Of a stretch of DNA of 64,000 nucleotides, positions 43,037 through 53,560 are shown piece by piece (the stretch's first letter is position 1; every line of letters begins with the position of its first letter). The notes beneath the pieces are model-generated. The model did not search any database. It was not told where the DNA came from and saw only the letters and a list, made by a program, of their open reading frames with translations. The translations under genes and the position numbers were made by a program. Source of the stretch: Haemaphysalis longicornis (taxonomy: Eukaryota; Arthropoda; Arachnida; Ixodida; Ixodidae). Location: positions 281,105,717-281,169,716 of the forward strand of contig CM023448.1 in the NCBI GenBank assembly GCA_013339765.2, given 5' to 3'.

Positions 43037-43687
43037 ATGCTGTCCAGCGCTGCGCGTTTTTATTTTTTCTCTTTCAGCAGCTCAAGTGGGTCCGTAAGTG
43101 CACTCAAAAAGGGCTTTCTAGGGAAAGGGGCCAAGACATTTGAGGCTGACCACGCGAAGCACATGGAAGCCAGTGAGGGACTAACAAAAATGAAAAGAAG
43201 TAAAGAAAAAGGGGTGATTCGACCCCTGCAAATTAGTCACGGGAACGACTCCTGCTACCGTGATATTCACGTGAAAGGCACAGGTGACCGGTTGGTGCGG
43301 AAGGGGCTACAGTACCAGGATATTTTTTGTGGACGAGTTCTACGAAAGCTCGACTTTTTGTGGGCGTGCATTGCTGCCAATTTCAGTTCGCCGTGGCGGC
43401 CGCTAGGAGGATCGGTACTGGAAAAAGGTCCATTGCGGAGGGGTGCAGCTCCAAAAGCGATGGCGCCTTCGGGTAAGCTCAGCCCACGGGACGCCAAATG
43501 CGTGCGTTGTGTCTCCACGCGGGGAATCATTGGCCTTCTGAGTCGTTCTCAGCAGAGTAGATTGACTCGTCACGGTATGGCCGGGGAAGCATGGAGTGCG
43601 CGAAAAAAGAGGGACCGCCGGTCATTGATGGGTGAAGACTGGCACGATGAAAGCCCGAAAGGGAAAAGACGATCTTTGTATGCGTAA
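43037..43687 (+). CDS. unrecognised 216-codon frame inside the hAT-like element
   Basis: The frame starts at an ATG, is rich in Lys, Arg and Ser, and has a hydrophobic start (LSSAARFYFFSFSSSSG), two Cys near residue 155-158 (KCVRCVS) and a basic C-terminus. It shows no hAT dimerisation or catalytic motif that I can name. A stop-free run of this length is expected about once in four windows of this size by chance, so it may not be a gene. Confidence 0.2.
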   Translation: MLSSAARFYFFSFSSSSGSVSALKKGFLGKGAKTFEADHAKHMEASEGLTKMKRSKEKGVIRPLQISHGNDSCYRDIHVKGTGDRLVRKGLQYQDIFCGRVLRKLDFLWACIAANFSSPWRPLGGSVLEKGPLRRGAAPKAMAPSGKLSPRDAKCVRCVSTRGIIGLLSRSQQSRLTRHGMAGEAWSARKKRDRRSLMGEDWHDESPKGKRRSLYA

Positions 43688-45159
43688 GCAGAACCACGTG
43701 TAAGCGGTGGTGGTTCTGAAGAAAACGCTGGTTCTGCGTATTGGGCGAAACGTCTGCTTTAGCTGGTTGACTGTCGGGGGGCGGGGGGGGAGGGGGGGGG
43801 GCAGAGGGCCTTTGTGGGTGAGGCGCATAGCAAAGTATGCCCCTCTTCTGCACGTCACCCCTTCATTCTTTCTCACGTTTCTGTGCAGCCCGGGAGGGTG
43901 TTGGCGTGGGATAATTGTATGGTCTCAGCTTGCGCGCCCTGCATGTCCTCTCCTGAAAGCGGTGTTCCAGACAGACATTTTCTCCTCCGCGATTAGGCAG
44001 ATTCGTTGGGCGGTATTTTTCGCTAACCTAGGAAACTGGGGAACACCCACTTGACAAAAAGGGTGCGCTGCCCCCAAAGCGGGTTCGGTGAATCCGGCGC
44101 GGCTTTATTGTAAGCGCGAAGGCGCGAGTCACCAGCCCTACCACGGGCAGATGGCGGTCGCGACAGTAACCAATACCCGATGGCCATCTTCGACCTCGGT
44201 CACAACTAAAGCCCCTCCATTGCGTCCGTGGCCGCTTTTTGCCTGGGCGGCGACTGCCCAGAGCTGTGTATATTCAGGGGCCTGAGTCACAACAACGCCG
44301 ACATGAGAGAATGGTGCAAGGGCAGAAGCGCCCTGGCTTTGGGAAGCTCACACTCGAAGTGCCATGCAACACACAAAAGAGGCCGCAATTGTAAGTCATT
44401 TTCTTCCCTTGACCCCTGATTTATGCTTGCGTGATCACTGTATCTTTTAATATTTAAATAATTGCTTCCTAGTATTTACACGACGTCACAGTACCTTTAT
44501 GTCTGCGAGCCAAAAAAAAATTATATCGCCTTTTATTTCTAATGCAATTTTTGCGTTTGAATTGGTTGTTGAAGGAGCACCAGCTATGAACCGAGTAGGT
44601 ACCTTTGAAAGAGGGAAAACGCAAATTATACTCATATAAATGCTTAACTATCCTATGATGCACAAAGTTGACGAGGGTTACTCAAAGCGTATCGGGACAG
44701 CGTTAAGTTCGTTAAGAGTTACCGCTGTCCATGAAGTAGATGAAGAGTTAAAAATATATTTGTGTTCGCTGCAGCTTTAGTAGTTTGCTTCATCTACATT
44801 CACGCAGCTCAATGTGAGGTAGCCGCTGTCGCATGGTGTGCCCGTTATCGGAACTTTTGTTGCCGCGTTTCATACCGACGCGCGCATTCACTGCTACACC
44901 CAATTTTAAAATCATCATAGCAGTGTGCGCAAGTGAATGACCTTCGTACTGGTGGCGAAGAAACCAACGCGCCTTTCTAGTAGAATTTTCCTTCAGCTCT
45001 TTCTGGCCTTTTTTTAAGCTCTTTCTGCCCTCTCAAGAACACCAATACACTTCCGCCCCCCGCCCCACATACGGGTGCGCGCTGAAGTGATTTTGCCTGG
45101 ATCCACTACTGTTATACGTCCTAAAATATCGCATGAAGTAAATTTCGAGCATTACTTAA

Positions 45160-45936
45160 AGGTGTTGTGCCACCAAATTTTAAGTCTGTGAAAAGCCTGC
45201 TGTAGGCTTTCTCTGTATCCAAGGACCATCAACACGAAGTGCTGGGTACAGCAAGCGCTTAATATATATTTTAATTCGCTTCTAAAAAGTACCTAAAAGC
45301 TCTTCTGGAGATCGGGACCCATCGCTAGCGCCACTAACCATGACGTCAGTAAATTTCCAGCATAACAAAGTTTGTGACGTCATACCACGTTAGTGACTCG
45401 AGCGACGTCAACGTGAACTCCAGTTACCACAGTTTGTTTGGTCCCTTGGTCGTATCAGACACACTAGGCCGATACAACGGCCTTTTCTTTGCTTTTCTTT
45501 TTGAGCGTTTTTTTTAAGGGGCGTGGTTTGCATATCCATGGTTTTCATTTGTCTGCATCCGAGGATGCAGACAAAGAGTCCGTGTCGGAGCTGTCGCGGC
45601 TTGACATGATGAGTCGGCGTGTTTACTTCCGTGGTGAAGCACGTGTGTGCGGGAGCAGACGCCGCAGTAATGTCGCAGCGCACCGCAGCGCCGCATGGTA
45701 GACACAAGTGGCAGAGCGTCCTCGCAACACTGTGACGTCACTGCTTGAATCGGCGCCCAGAAACCGAATCAACGTTCACATGAATCGTACGATAATAATT
45801 TTTTTACTCAGAATATGTGCATGTATCATGCTTGATACATGCACATATTCATGCATCATGTATCATGCTTTCTAACGAAATATAAAACGTTTGCAACAAA
45901 GAATGCACAAGCAGAAAATTTGGTGGCACAACACCT
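45160..45936. mobile_element. 777-bp TTAA-flanked MITE nested in the hAT-like element
   Basis: The ends AGGTGTTGTGCCACCAAAT are perfect inverted repeats flanked by TTAA on both sides (45156-45159, 45937-45940). The interior has a TATCATGC-type palindrome (45817-45870). No coding content. Same TTAA target as the 34974-36629 family but different terminal sequence. Confidence 0.92.
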
Positions 45937-46622
45937 TTAAGTAACCGAAATGACCGAGGAATTATCACTATAAACAACTTTGCAATTTTTTGCCAATGTA
46001 TTGAGTCGTAGCCTGAAACCATGCTTCAATTTGAACATCACGGTCGCTGTACCACCTTAACTGTACCATTACTGTCCGTTTCATGCTGAAGTACGGTAGT
46101 CTGTGGCATTTATGTGGGCGGGCCATGCCATTACGCATGTTTTCTTGGTGCTGCGGGCAACAAAATGCTGACTCGTGTCGAGCATCGACCCAAGCCTGAC
46201 GGTCATGTGCAGCTTCTCACTGCAACCTGTTTTCTGGTGGACCAAGGAGCGTCCCAACATAATAATATATTTCCATTTCCCGAGTCGCTAACGAAAACCG
46301 CAAAATTCCTGTGCGTCCTGTAATGCTGTTTTATCGTTTACCTTTAAAACCGCCAGTGTGTGCTCGGCTCAACAATGGCAGCGCACGCGTCCACTAAACA
46401 GTATGTCCTTTCATTAATGTTTGAAACCAGAATGGTAGGACCTCATTATAATTCCTTTCCTGAGATCTCACGACAAAATTCCAAATGCAGCAAGGTTTTG
46501 CTCAACTTGCATGCCTAACCAAAAGAGTATGGTCAAACAACGCCGTCTTTGCGTTATTATTTGCGTCAAGACCAATTTTAGCCCCCCCCCCCCCCCGAAC
46601 AAAAATCCTGGCTACGCGCCTG

Positions 46623-47187
46623 GTGTCGCGTGTCGTGTTTGTATTGTGGAAGAGTTGCCTCGATTTTGCTGTAGGGTCAGTCCGAGCATGGTGAGGGTTG
46701 GTGTATAGGTGTTATTGCCTGGTCGTTTATGGGGATTTGTATTGTGGAAGGCCAAGGGGCAGCCCGGTGGCGTGGGGTTAGGAGGAGTGCTTGGGGCTTT
46801 TCAGGGGCACACGATAGGCTTGCCGACTGGGCGAAGTTCTGTATGGTGTCCGTAGCGATTTGAAGGGTTGTTGTAATCTGTCTTTTTTAGGTGGGGCCGT
46901 GGCCGCGGCCGGTGATCCGGCGGATGAGTCCTGCTATTTGTGTCGCGTGTCGTGTTTGTATTGTGGAAGAGTTGCCTCGATTTTGCTGTAGGGTCAGTCC
47001 GAGCATGGTGAGGGTTGGTGTATAGGTGTTACTGCCTGGTCATTTATGGGGATTTGTATTGTGGAAGGCCAAGGGGCAGCCCGGTGGCGTGGGGTTAGGA
47101 GGAGTACTTGGGGCTTTTCAGGGGCACACGATAGGCTTGCCGACTGGGCGAAGTTCTGTATGGTGTCCGTAGCGATTTGAAGGGTTG
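46623..47187. repeat. tandem duplication within LINE D (317-bp period)
   Basis: 46623-46870 and 46940-47187 are about 99% identical (three substitutions seen). The 69-bp remainder of the second unit is found displaced at 42615-42681, on the other side of the hAT-like insertion, with two differences. Confidence 0.93.
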
Positions 47188-47545
47188 ATTCTATGTGGGC
47201 ATCACTGCTGTGAGTTACCCAAACTGTAATGTCGTCGGCATACAGACTACTGTGGAGGGAGGTGATCTCGGCTAGTGCCGTAGCGAGAGGGCTGTATTAA
47301 ACAATATGGGCGATAAGATCGAACCTTGAGAGGTGCCACGGTTGGGAAGGTGCAGAACTGGGGATCGTTTATTGCCGAGTTTAAGTGTGGCTGTCCATTC
47401 AGACAAAAATGATTGAACGAAATCGAAGAGCTTTGTGCCTACTTTCAAGTTATTTAATGAGGACAGGATAGCTGAGTGTGATATTCGATCAAAAGCTTTT
47501 GTTAAATCTATGGTAAGGATTGCCGAAGTGCCTCGATCCGGGAGT
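46623..47545 (-). pseudogene. LINE D segment 1: RT palm, with internal 317-bp tandem duplication
   Basis: Minus-strand translation reads ILTIDLTKAFDRISHSAILS (first palm Asp), GTSQGSILSPILFN, and the YADD box followed by ITVWV at about 47225-47245, then PEK.Q.LL and a TLTMLGLTLQQNRG stretch. The part from 47187 to 46871 is repeated at 46870-46623 plus 42689-42615, so the palm-thumb connection appears twice. The 5' end (about 47545) is a truncation point inside the RT. No functional product is possible. Confidence 0.85.
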
Positions 47546-48806
47546 GCACACACACACGAGCGCTAGGCATCTTCTTGGTTTTGTTAGCTGCCGGGTAGTC
47601 GCCGGGAGGCCCGCGCTCTCGTGCGCGCGCTCGACAATTTCTTGGTATTTTAACTGCGGACACAAAAAATTACGATTTGCTAAACAGCTTCGCTCTTAAG
47701 AAATGGCTCAGCGACAGCGCACAGGCGTGGGCTCGGCACTCGTCAGGATGCCCCTGCACCGAACCGAACCCTAACTGAAGCACGGGGCTCTCGGCACAGG
47801 AAAGCGAGCTGTCAGCCAAAAGGGCCGAAGTAAGGCAGGCAAGATTTGTTGCCCTTCGGCTGCTGCATTCATGCTCGTGAGAAAGTAGGAACAACGACGC
47901 CCTCATGTTTCCATGTTGGTAAAGTAACAACAGATATCAGCCAGCGAAACCCTTCTCAACACGTGCGGCTAAACTGATTTCCGTCGATGGGAACAGCAGT
48001 GACATCAGGCGTCGCCGGTGAACCAAATGAGCAAAATTTAGTTTGTAGTGGTCCCGTCGGCGCCGCATGATGCGCGGCTGTTTCTGCACCGGAAGAGCCG
48101 AAACAAAAGAGAAGAATGAAGGGGACGAGCTAGTGCACAAAAATCACGACCTATTCGACTTTGTGAAGGTGGATGACCAGCGAAGTTTTTTAGCACACGA
48201 CACACATCACACATTTTGTGTCACAGAATAAATATAAAAGGCATGAGCAACGACGAGAGGAGAGAATCCAAATTCAAAATGGAGAACAGCAAGTTTATAT
48301 AATGAACGTTTATATAACGGGTGTCTAACCTTTTAAAAATCTCCCCCCCATGCATGCCAAAATTTTTTTGCGGCCCCCTCGTCCCCTTCCCTCTGCGTAC
48401 GCCAGTGGAATGGCCCCATTGTGGCCCGCGTCGTGACAAAAGTTATAGTAGCACGCGAGGGCGCAAAGGAGAGCTAATAGCTGGAGCGGAGTAGAGTAGC
48501 TTCTCTGCGTGATATACCGAACCTTTCCTCCATGTACCGAACTCTAGAGCGGAGCACATCGGAAGCCGCCTGGTGCCGGGAACTGAGCAAGCAGTCACGG
48601 CCCACCTTTATCGTCGGCGGCATCCGCCGGCATTGCCAGACGTTTACTTGCGGGGATGCATACAGCGTCGCAGACCCTCCAGATGTAATTCCAAGAAATC
48701 CCTCCAAAAGTTATAAAATAAATTATTGTAGCTAATTTCTCCTTGTGCTGCTCATTTTTCCTTCTTCCCTTCGTCATAGTATTGCTAGTAGGAAGGTGGC
48801 CACCCT

Positions 48807-48808
<2 letters not shown>
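47546..48808. other. no gene recognised; CAGTGGCGTACG-type element end at 48320-48417
   Basis: 47550-47640 is rich in GCGC/CACAC. At 48320-48417 a C-rich segment ends CTGCGTACGCCAGTGG, the inverted end of the hAT-like family; its other end is not seen. No coding sequence recognised. Confidence 0.45.
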
Positions 48809-48858
<50 letters not shown>

Positions 48859-48868
48859 TATATATATA
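48809..48868. repeat. (TA)n microsatellite
   Basis: About 60 bp of TA with one break near 48851. Confidence 0.95.
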
Positions 48869-49111
48869 TTGTAATGAAGATATCATGACCACTTCCTTAA
48901 ATGGGTGTGTGCCATGCACGTCTCGCGTCCGACGATGTATGTACTTGGATATGGGACAATCCACCACAAGTGGGTATGTGCTTGAATCTGGGCTAGACAG
49001 CCCCATCGAGAGCGCTGTGCGCGAGACTGGTGCCCCGACCCGAGAGCTCGCTTGGACGCGTCTGGACTCCGCGATAGTCAGGCCTTGCTTTGCCTTCCTG
49101 CCAATAAACCC

Positions 49112-49116
<5 letters not shown>

Positions 49117-49166
<50 letters not shown>
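49117..49166. repeat. (TA)n microsatellite
   Basis: About 50 bp of pure TA. With the array at 48809 it brackets a 248-bp segment that ends with AATAAA (about 49104), possibly a retroelement 3' end inserted in a TA array. Confidence 0.95.
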
Positions 49167-49167
<1 letters not shown>

Positions 49168-50030
49168 TGGCCTCTATTAACGTCCAGCACTCTACTCCAG
49201 TACGCCTCACCCATCGCCCACGCGTGCGTTGCTTCAGCGTGAAAAACGGCAATTTGGTTGATTAAAAAATAAGCAAAACGCTCGTAACAGCCGGCCTCGA
49301 TACTTAAATCACTGCAGTGACAGCCCATCGCTCATTTGACAATGGCAGTACTGGTCAATAAATTCACATTCACAGCTTGATCATTGGCATTGGCTCTAGC
49401 GTCAGGTGCATTCACGGTAACGTGTTTTTTTTAATGTATTGTATGGTTTTCTCTTCGGCTTTTTGGCTCGTACGTATTAGCAGTCATAAATAAAGACGCA
49501 AAAATACAAACGAACAAAGCTGGTGAATAATACCTTTCCATTACAAGTAAAGTTTGGAACAAGAACTTAGTACTCTGCATAAAACAGTAATTAACCCTAC
49601 CCTGAATGCAGCACCTGATGATTTAAGCAGTGTAAAGCTTATTTCTTGAGAACAACGTGCACTCTCCAAAAGAAAAAAACAAACATTACTGTCACCTCAA
49701 AGGAAAATTGGTTTGGTTTCTGTATTACTGATTTCATTGTTTCCTTGACCGAGGGACCGCATGCCCAACATTCAAGAAAAGCGTAGCACACAACACGTTC
49801 ACAAAAAAATAGCACATTTACAAAATGGCGCGGGTTCAGGTGTATACTTTTGACAAAGCAGGAAACTTGAGCAGTAAGGGTGACCCCAATCCTCACCGTT
49901 CCTGTTCTCTAAATTACAGGGCGGCTTTATAACAGGCCGGGCTTGCAGTCTTCTTGAAGTTATGAGAAAAGTTTTACCTCATTGTAATTCAACTGCTTTC
50001 CGTCCCTGCATGGATTGGAGCTCTCAGGGG
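49167..50030. other. no gene recognised
   Basis: AT-rich sequence without family features on either strand; an AATAAA at 49358 has no gene upstream that I can recognise. Confidence 0.4.
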
Positions 50031-50110
50031 CGTAGCCAGGCGGGGGGTGTTTTTGTGTCAGAACACCCCTCAAAATTTTCTCAGCGCTGCATGACCCCTC
50101 CCCCTTCTTT
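50031..50110 (+). mobile_element. AGGGGCGTAGCCAGG-type element end
   Basis: GGGGCGTAGCCAGGCGGGGGG matches the hAT-like left end at 42690, followed by CCCCTC and AAAATTTTC typical of the family's subterminal part. One end only. Confidence 0.6.
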
Positions 50111-50271
50111 CGGCCTATTTTGCCCGTGCTATTTCACACCGCATATACACAATTAAGCGTAAAAACTAAAACAAAAAATGGCAGCATCTCCACTCCGTGG
50201 ATGATGGCCAGGGTGCGGAGTACGGGGACTCGAAATGACATTTAAGTTGCGCCCCGACCATCATTAGATTT

Positions 50272-50333
50272 GAGCCGTGAGTTGCACCTTGATTATTCCC
50301 TAAATGAAACTGCTACTCACGGCTCAAATCGCA
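50272..50333. repeat. 17-bp inverted repeat
   Basis: GATTTGAGCCGTGAGT and its complement flank a roughly 29-bp AT-rich loop. Non-coding hairpin of unknown origin. Confidence 0.65.
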
Positions 50334-50948
50334 CCTAAAATAGTGCTGCTTCCACTGGTGGTGTAAGGCTGGAGAAACAGCAGAGCTGGCGTCCCCTCTC
50401 CCTTCGTCGGAGATTCACTGTTGCACATCACATGGATTTCCGAACTTGCCGCTGGAAGTTCTCCATGACTGGCAGGCCCGGATCATTTTGTCCGCAGGCT
50501 TTTACATCTCACCCAAATTGGACCGCGTTATCACGCGCTAGAACCGGCGGCAACCGGCTTCGCGAACTCGGCGTTGTGCTGCCCACTTCAGGCGCGAACG
50601 CACGTGAACTGGCGAGGAGAACGGCACGCGAGATCACGCCACGAACGCTGGGAAGAGTGCTCCCGAAGGTCGGGTTGGACGATGCCGGGCGCTCCTCTCG
50701 TGCGATCGGCATTTTTTTCTTGTCTTTTTTTGCGAGCTCCTCACGTGGCGCATGCCCACGCGCAAGCCAGAACGACGAAGGGCGCTCATCACGAGGCGCA
50801 CGCTCACGTGCGCTCGGCTGGGCTGCGCTCGGCGGCGGAACTAGTAGCTTGAACAGCTCTGCTGTTATGAAGAAGATGAAAAAAACTTTATTATAGTCGT
50901 CTCTGTTAAGACGGAGTCACTGCTTCGGGTGGCAGTGTCCTCGTCCCT

Positions 50949-52646
50949 TCAGACGGCGGTCAGGAACCCATGGGCCCTGGCGGCGTCTTCCGCCAGCTGG
51001 ACGACTGCTGTTTGGACGTCGGGTTGGGAGCTAAGCAGCGCGGCCTCCCATTGCTCGTGCCTCGTAATGCGTACATGTGGTGTCTCCGGTTTACTGGGAC
51101 ACGCCCAAACCATGTGTTGGAGCGTGGCGGCTGCGGCACCGCACCACTTGCACTTATCTGTGTATATTTCTGGAAAGTTGCGGTGGCACAGGGCGGGGTG
51201 TGGGAAGGTGTTCGATTGTACCCTGCGCCATGCAACCGATTGCCTTCTGCTAAGTGTACGATGAGCGGCTGGAAGTGTACGTCGGCCTAATCTATAATGC
51301 TGGGTAATTTCTTGATATGTAGCCAGCCTGTCCCTCCCCCCCGTCGATGACGGCACGTTATCTTCGAAGTCGGCCTGGTAGCTGAATCCTCGGGCCGCTT
51401 CGTGTGCCATCTCGTTTCCCGGGAGAGACGAGTGTGCTGGTGTCCATATCAAACGGATATGTCGTGAGGGCAGGATTGGTTTGCTTTGAATTATCTTGGC
51501 TGCAGCTTTGGATATTCTCCCTCGTAAATAATTTCGCACTGCGGTCTTGGAGTCGGAGATAATGGTCGTGGCCGACGTGCCCGCAACGGCCAGAGCGATG
51601 GCTACTTCTTCCCCAATTTCGGGATTAGCCTCTGTGACGGAGCATGATGCGACTGTATTGCCCTGCTGGTTTACTACAACAGCCACTGCCGCTCTTCGTC
51701 TGGGGTAGTCCGCCGCGTCAACGTAGCAGACTTCTGAGTTGGAGTGGTACTGCTTGTGAAGTGCCGTGGCTCGGGCCAGCCGTCTCTCTTGATGATGCTC
51801 CGGATGCATATTTTTAGGTAAAGGGGCCACACTGAGGTGCGCGCGTAACTCGTCCCCAAGCAAAATTTTTGTTCCGTGTTGGTCTGCATAGGAGATGCGG
51901 AGAAGATCTAAGATGGCTCTTCCGGTGGCACTTGCGGCTAGTCTGTTGTACTGTGCTGTGCGCTGGGCTTCGACGAGTTCGTCTAGGGTGTTGTGTATGC
52001 CCATCTCCATCAGTCGTTCGTTAGAGGCTGAGAATGGGATGCCCACTGCCAACTTGATGGCTTTGCGTATAATACGCTCAATTTTTTCTTTCTCTGTTCG
52101 AGTGAGCTTGAGGTACGGGGTGACGTAGGTAATTCTGCTTATAATGAAAGCATGCACGAGACGTAGGATGTTGCCCTCTTTGAGCCCATGGTGTCTGTTG
52201 GCTATTCTTGCAATTAGCCTACTAATTTGAGTAGCCGTGTTTTGCAGGGGCCGTATTGCGACCGTATTGGTTCCCGTTTCCTGTATGCGGAGACCGAGAA
52301 TACGCATACACTCTGTTCGAGGAATGCATCTTCCCTGTAACTGAACCTGTATATCCGGATCATTTCTCGGCCTTCGACCGGCTGCGGTGGGTCTGAAGAA
52401 GAGGATCTCCGACTTCTGAGGCGAACACGCGAATCCGCGTGAGGAGACGTAGTTTTCAACAATCGTGGCAGCCTCTTGTAGTCTTTCTTGAATGTCTCCG
52501 TCCCTGCCTCCTGCGGTCCAGATTGTTATATCATCAGCGTAGAGGCTGTGATGCACGTCAGGAATTCGCTGTAGTAGGGGAGGTAACTTAATCATGGCCA
52601 CATTAAATAGAAATGGTGATAAGACCGACCCCTTGTGGGGTGTCAC
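50949..52646 (-). pseudogene. LINE C ORF2 distal part: RT palm/thumb, RNase H, zinc finger
   Basis: The 565-codon frame starts in the GSVLSPFLFNVAM motif. It carries the catalytic YADDITIW, FACSPQKSEIL, RILGLRIQETG and SRITYVTPYL, then RNase H with VCYVDAADY (Asp), GEEVAIALAV (Glu), TIISDSKTA (Asp), WTPAHSSLPGNEMAHEAARG (His/Asp), and the C-terminal finger CKWCGAAAATLQHMVWAC, ending in RAHGFLTAV and a stop. All catalytic residues expected for RT (YADD) and RNase H are present. The biological frame begins upstream in 52643-53560; the apparent GTG start at 52646 is an artefact of the frameshift. Reverse transcription and RNA removal at the target site would be its role. Confidence 0.92.
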
Positions 52647-53557
52647 AGGCTACCCAGACTTGTAAGGTCAGATTTGAGGTCCTGTACCGTTATTCGGGCG
52701 GTCCTTTGGGTCAGAAAGTCGGCTATGTAGTTGTACGCCTTGTTTCCCACGTTTAAGTCACTGAGATTATGAAGGATGGCACTGTAGGCCACACAGTCAA
52801 AGGCTTTAGTCAAGTCAAGCCCCATTATGACTCGAGAATCAAGTGGGGACACACCCGGGTTGTCAATTATTTGATGTTGAAGTTGTAACATCACGTCTTG
52901 GGTCGATAGGGAAGACCGGAAACCCACCATGGTGTGCGGGAAAAGGTGATGCGTGTCCATGTGGTGGTTGAGACGGGTCAAAACCACGTGCTCCATTAGC
53001 TTCCCGAGGCAAGAGGTCAGTGAAATAGGCCTCAAGTTCTCTAACTTTAGAGCCTTTCCAGGTTTGGGAATGAGCTTAATCAGGGCGCTTTTCCACGTGG
53101 GTGGAAGGTTTCCCGTGTTCCACACCTTGTTCATGTAGGCGGTAAGAGCCTGTATGGACGAGTCATCAAGGTTGGTGATTACACGATTGGTAATACCATC
53201 AGGGCCTGGTGCAGATCGCGTGTTGAGATGAGAGATAGCCTCATACACTTCTGCTTTGGTGATAGGTCTGTCCAGCTCGAGGTTGGGTTTACCGGCATAT
53301 GGCCTAGCTGGTTCTGAGGGGGCAGTCTGAATGTAGAGGTCCCGCAGCTTTTGCAGTAATGCGGTTTCATCTCCTTGATGCTCGTGTAGAATACTCAGTA
53401 GGTTGTTACGCTGAGTGACGCGTCTTCCCTCTGGGAATAGGCAGCGGATGGTGTGCCATGTTTTGGGGGTATTCATCTGCACCTCCATCCGATCACACAC
53501 AGTGTTCCATTGTTGGTTGCTGAGGTACGCGGCGTGTTTTTCGATTTCCTTGTTTAG
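52643..53557 (-). pseudogene. LINE C ORF2 proximal part: linker and RT fingers/palm
   Basis: Open from the truncation point: NKEIEKHAAYLSNQQWNTVC, MNTPKTWHTIRCLFP, then PNLELDRPITKAEVYEAI, SAPGPDGITNRVI, SALIKLIPKPGKALKL, NLRPISLTSCLGKLMEHVV, MVGFRSSLSTQDVML and GLDLTKAFDCVAY (first catalytic Asp of the palm). It ends in a shifted frame (TSLGSL) right before DTPQG; two compensating-size shifts between about 52660 and 52625 separate it from the downstream half. No other defect is seen, so a short sequencing or assembly error cannot be excluded. Confidence 0.9.
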
Positions 53558-53560
53558 TTA

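Larger units (their letters stand above)
42690..46622. mobile_element. 3933-bp hAT-like element inserted in LINE D, 8-bp target duplication
   Basis: The left end is CAGTGGCGTAGCCAGGGG and the right end, inverted, is CAGGCGCGTAGCCAGGAT, both running into G tracts. GTGTCGCG lies on both sides (42682-42689, 46623-46630), and the uninterrupted site occurs once in the neighbouring tandem LINE copy at 46940-46947. An 8-bp duplication with CA(G/T)-type short inverted ends fits hAT elements. The interior holds a TTAA MITE (45160-45936), extra G/C tracts near 43000 and 43780-43800, and a 216-codon frame of unknown kind, but no recognisable transposase. Confidence 0.88.
50865..53560 (-). mobile_element. 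LINE C, 5'-truncated, nearly intact RT-RNase H
   Basis: It begins within the linker just upstream of RT (about 53560) and ends with AATAAAG and a TTTTTTCATCTTCTTCAT tail at about 50865. The only coding lesions seen are clustered within about 35 bp around the GTPQG motif. It is the youngest-looking LINE in the window. Confidence 0.88.

Noticed and set aside
43037..43687. Transposase of the hAT-like element
   Set aside because: No hAT motif is visible, and a frame this long is not very unlikely by chance; kept only as a low-confidence frame.
48809..49252. Ile/Tyr-repeat protein on either strand
   Set aside because: Produced entirely by the (TA)n arrays.
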